The position numbers were made by a program, and so were the translations under genes. DNA of 32,828 nt, taken from the NCBI GenBank assembly GCA_030426145.1, contig JAUHZF010000058.1:1-32828 (forward strand), given 5' to 3'. Below the pieces are notes generated by a model. That model was not told the origin of the DNA. It did not search any database and saw nothing but the letters and a program-made list of their open reading frames with translations. Of this stretch, positions 31,698-32,828 are shown piece after piece (the stretch's first letter is position 1; each line of letters opens with the position of its first letter). This DNA comes from Polyangia bacterium (GTDB taxonomy: Bacteria > Myxococcota_A > Polyangia > Polyangiales > Polyangiaceae).

Positions 31698-32222
31698 TCA
31701 GTCGGCGAGCGCGAGCTCGACGCGACGGTCTTTGGCCCAGCTCGGCTCGTCTTCGCCGCTGGCGTCGAGCTCACCGCGGGAGCTGGTCTCGATGCGGTTG
31801 TTTTTCATGCCGCGAGCCTCGAGCTGCATGGCGACCGAGCCGGCGCGGCGCTGGCCGAGGGCGAGGTTGTAGTGCTCCTCACCACGAGGATCGGCGTGGC
31901 CGATGATGAGGAGGCGGTGGTCGCGGGCGGGGCCGTCCGTAAAGCAGGCGACGAGGGCGTCGAAGGCCTTGCCCGAGTCGGTCCGCACGTTGGCCGAGTC
32001 GAAGCCGAAGTAGGAGGTCGGCAGGTCACAGAGCTTGCGCAGGGCCGGGTCGACGGAGACCTGCGACGCGCCGTCGACGGCGTCGTCGTTCCCCTTCGAG
32101 GTGCTCGCTGCGCCGTCGCTGTTGGCGGCGAAGGAGGAAGGGGCGGTGGTCTTGACGTTCGACTCCTTGGCGCAACCGAGGAGCAGCAGGGAGAGGCCGA
32201 GACCGATGGTGATGATTCGCAT
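31698..32222 (-). CDS. OmpA/Pal-like peptidoglycan-associated lipoprotein
   Basis: 174 residues, ATG at 32222. The signal MRIITIGLGLSLLLLGC ends in a lipobox (Cys17), then AKESNVKTTAPSS and a Ser/Ala/Asp-rich linker. The C-terminal OmpA-like domain has YFGFDSANVRTDSGKAFDALVACF, the peptidoglycan-binding HADPRGEEHYNLALGQRRA (Asp and Arg of the meso-DAP contact) and RIETSSRGELDASG, WAKDRRVELAL. It should anchor the outer membrane to peptidoglycan. Two Cys in the domain (LCDLP, ACF) may form a disulfide. No tol genes are visible, so whether it is the main Pal is open. It is divergent from the DUF418-like gene. Confidence 0.9.
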   Translation of the reverse strand: MRIITIGLGLSLLLLGCAKESNVKTTAPSSFAANSDGAASTSKGNDDAVDGASQVSVDPALRKLCDLPTSYFGFDSANVRTDSGKAFDALVACFTDGPARDHRLLIIGHADPRGEEHYNLALGQRRAGSVAMQLEARGMKNNRIETSSRGELDASGEDEPSWAKDRRVELALAD

Positions 32223-32365
32223 GACGGTTGTGTGTCTTTCTGAGCGGCCCGCGCAGGGCGGAGCCTTGGGGGCGCGTCCGAGCGCCCACGGTCCGACCTC
32301 ATCAAGCGCCGTGCCACGCGCGGTTGGCCTCGGGCGTCGGTCCGCGAGCCAGTGGAGAGACAACT

Positions 32366-32385
32366 TTGCACGGGGCCCCGTGCAA
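32366..32385. promoter_or_regulatory. 20-bp perfect palindrome between the Pal-like and DUF418-like genes
   Basis: TTGCACGGGGCCCCGTGCAA reads identically on both strands. It is 80 bp from the DUF418-like ATG and 143 bp from the Pal-like ATG. Each end reads TTGCAC, which could overlap a -35 element. It is a candidate dimer operator controlling one or both divergent genes. Confidence 0.5.
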
Positions 32386-32465
32386 GACCTGCTCGGAGCG
32401 AGCAGCTGAGGGGGCTGAGCGACGCGTGGCGTGGGTGGTCCCGGGTTTGCAGTCGCGCGGGCCCC

Positions 32466-32828
32466 ATGGTGGCTACGCCTCAGAGCATGGTCGGCTCCGA
32501 CACTGCGGTGCCTGTCGTCAACGCTGCTGCGTCTGCGGTCGCGGTGGGGGCCATCGGTCGGCGCGCCATCGGCCTCGATGGAGCCCGGGCCTTCGCGGTG
32601 CTCGGCATGATCCTCGTGAACATGAAGGGTCAGCTGATGATCACCGACATCGAGGAGGAGACGTTGCTCGGGCAGCTCGCGGACTGGACCGAGGGCAAGG
32701 CGGCGGCTCTCTTCGTGGTCCTGGCGGGGGTGGGGATCGCGCTCCGAGCCCGTGGGGACGAGACTGGGGAAGCCCGCACCGACCTCATTCGTCGGGCCGC
32801 GGCGCTGTTCGGGGTGGGGCTGCTCCAC
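32466..32828 (+). CDS. DUF418/acyltransferase-like membrane protein (N-terminal part)
   Basis: The first 121 codons; the frame is open to the right edge. The ATG at 32466 gives MVATPQSMVGSDTAV; the ATG at 32487 is an alternative, and neither has a strong ribosome site. RRAIGLDGARAFAVLGMILVNMKGQL (about 35-60) resembles the first helix of DUF418 and HGSNAT-type acyltransferases, whose typical pattern is R-x-LDxLRG followed by a membrane helix. A second hydrophobic helix is ALFVVLAGVGIAL (about 79-91), followed by an Arg-rich loop and a third helix cut by the edge. It is probably a polytopic inner-membrane protein; exact family and substrate are uncertain. Confidence 0.75.
   Translation, partial: MVATPQSMVGSDTAVPVVNAAASAVAVGAIGRRAIGLDGARAFAVLGMILVNMKGQLMITDIEEETLLGQLADWTEGKAAALFVVLAGVGIALRARGDETGEARTDLIRRAAALFGVGLLH

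Noticed and set aside
32366..32385. Sigma-54 promoter
   Set aside because: TTGCAC resembles the -24 box, but the GC of the -12 box would be about 3 bp too far away; the symmetry fits an operator better.

Overview
The window looks like the chromosome of a free-living, high-GC Gram-negative bacterium, most likely a myxobacterium (Myxococcota, probably class Polyangia). The basis is family-level. There is a eukaryote-like Ser/Thr kinase fused to a cyclase-like domain, an AAA ATPase and TPRs. Several lipoproteins have Ser/Thr/Gly-rich linkers after the lipobox, one with a DUF4215-type Cys-rich segment. There is also a DUF1501 protein beside a DUF1588-like haem protein. GTG starts and ATGA/TGATG overlaps are common. 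No phage, transposon, CRISPR array, tRNA or rRNA was seen.

Layout. 1-6264 (minus) holds grpE, dnaK and a very large kinase that runs off the left edge; dnaK and the kinase are 4 bp apart. 6308-10647 (plus) is a tightly coupled run of an argD-type aminotransferase, a P1B-type ATPase homologue that has lost its catalytic motifs, and a two-helix TPR protein. An AlkD-like glycosylase converges on it (10634-11323), and a simple-repeat array follows. 11628-13342 is a divergent pair, an EF-hand lipoprotein and a DUF1826 protein, sharing an intergenic inverted repeat of Fur/Zur type. 13348-16924 (minus) is an exported set: c-type haem protein, lipoprotein and Tat-exported DUF1501 protein. A 65-residue membrane protein with a very strong ribosome site and its own terminator lies at 17152-17349.

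17444-22253 (minus) is a run of nadB, a CPBP membrane protease, thrC and a DsbA-like thioredoxin protein, the last three joined by 4-bp overlaps. It diverges from etfB-etfA (22398-24218), which ends in a clear terminator followed by a second repeat array. A ZntB/CorA-type transporter (24555-25562) faces a molybdopterin oxidoreductase (25640-27838). Two secreted lipoproteins (Cip1/lectin-like and FG-GAP-like), a CapA-type protein and an OmpA/Pal-like lipoprotein follow on the minus strand. The right edge carries the start of a DUF418-like membrane protein, divergent from the Pal-like gene across a region with a perfect 20-bp palindrome.

Most genes are housekeeping or typical of the lineage. 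The strongest candidates for something undescribed are the pseudo-P1B-ATPase with a TRASH-like cysteine cluster and its coupled TPR partner; composite 6-bp/7-bp repeat arrays, whose hexamer also appears in frame as a Glu/Thr-rich tail on the DsbA-like protein; and the Zur-like operator between the lipoprotein and DUF1826 genes.
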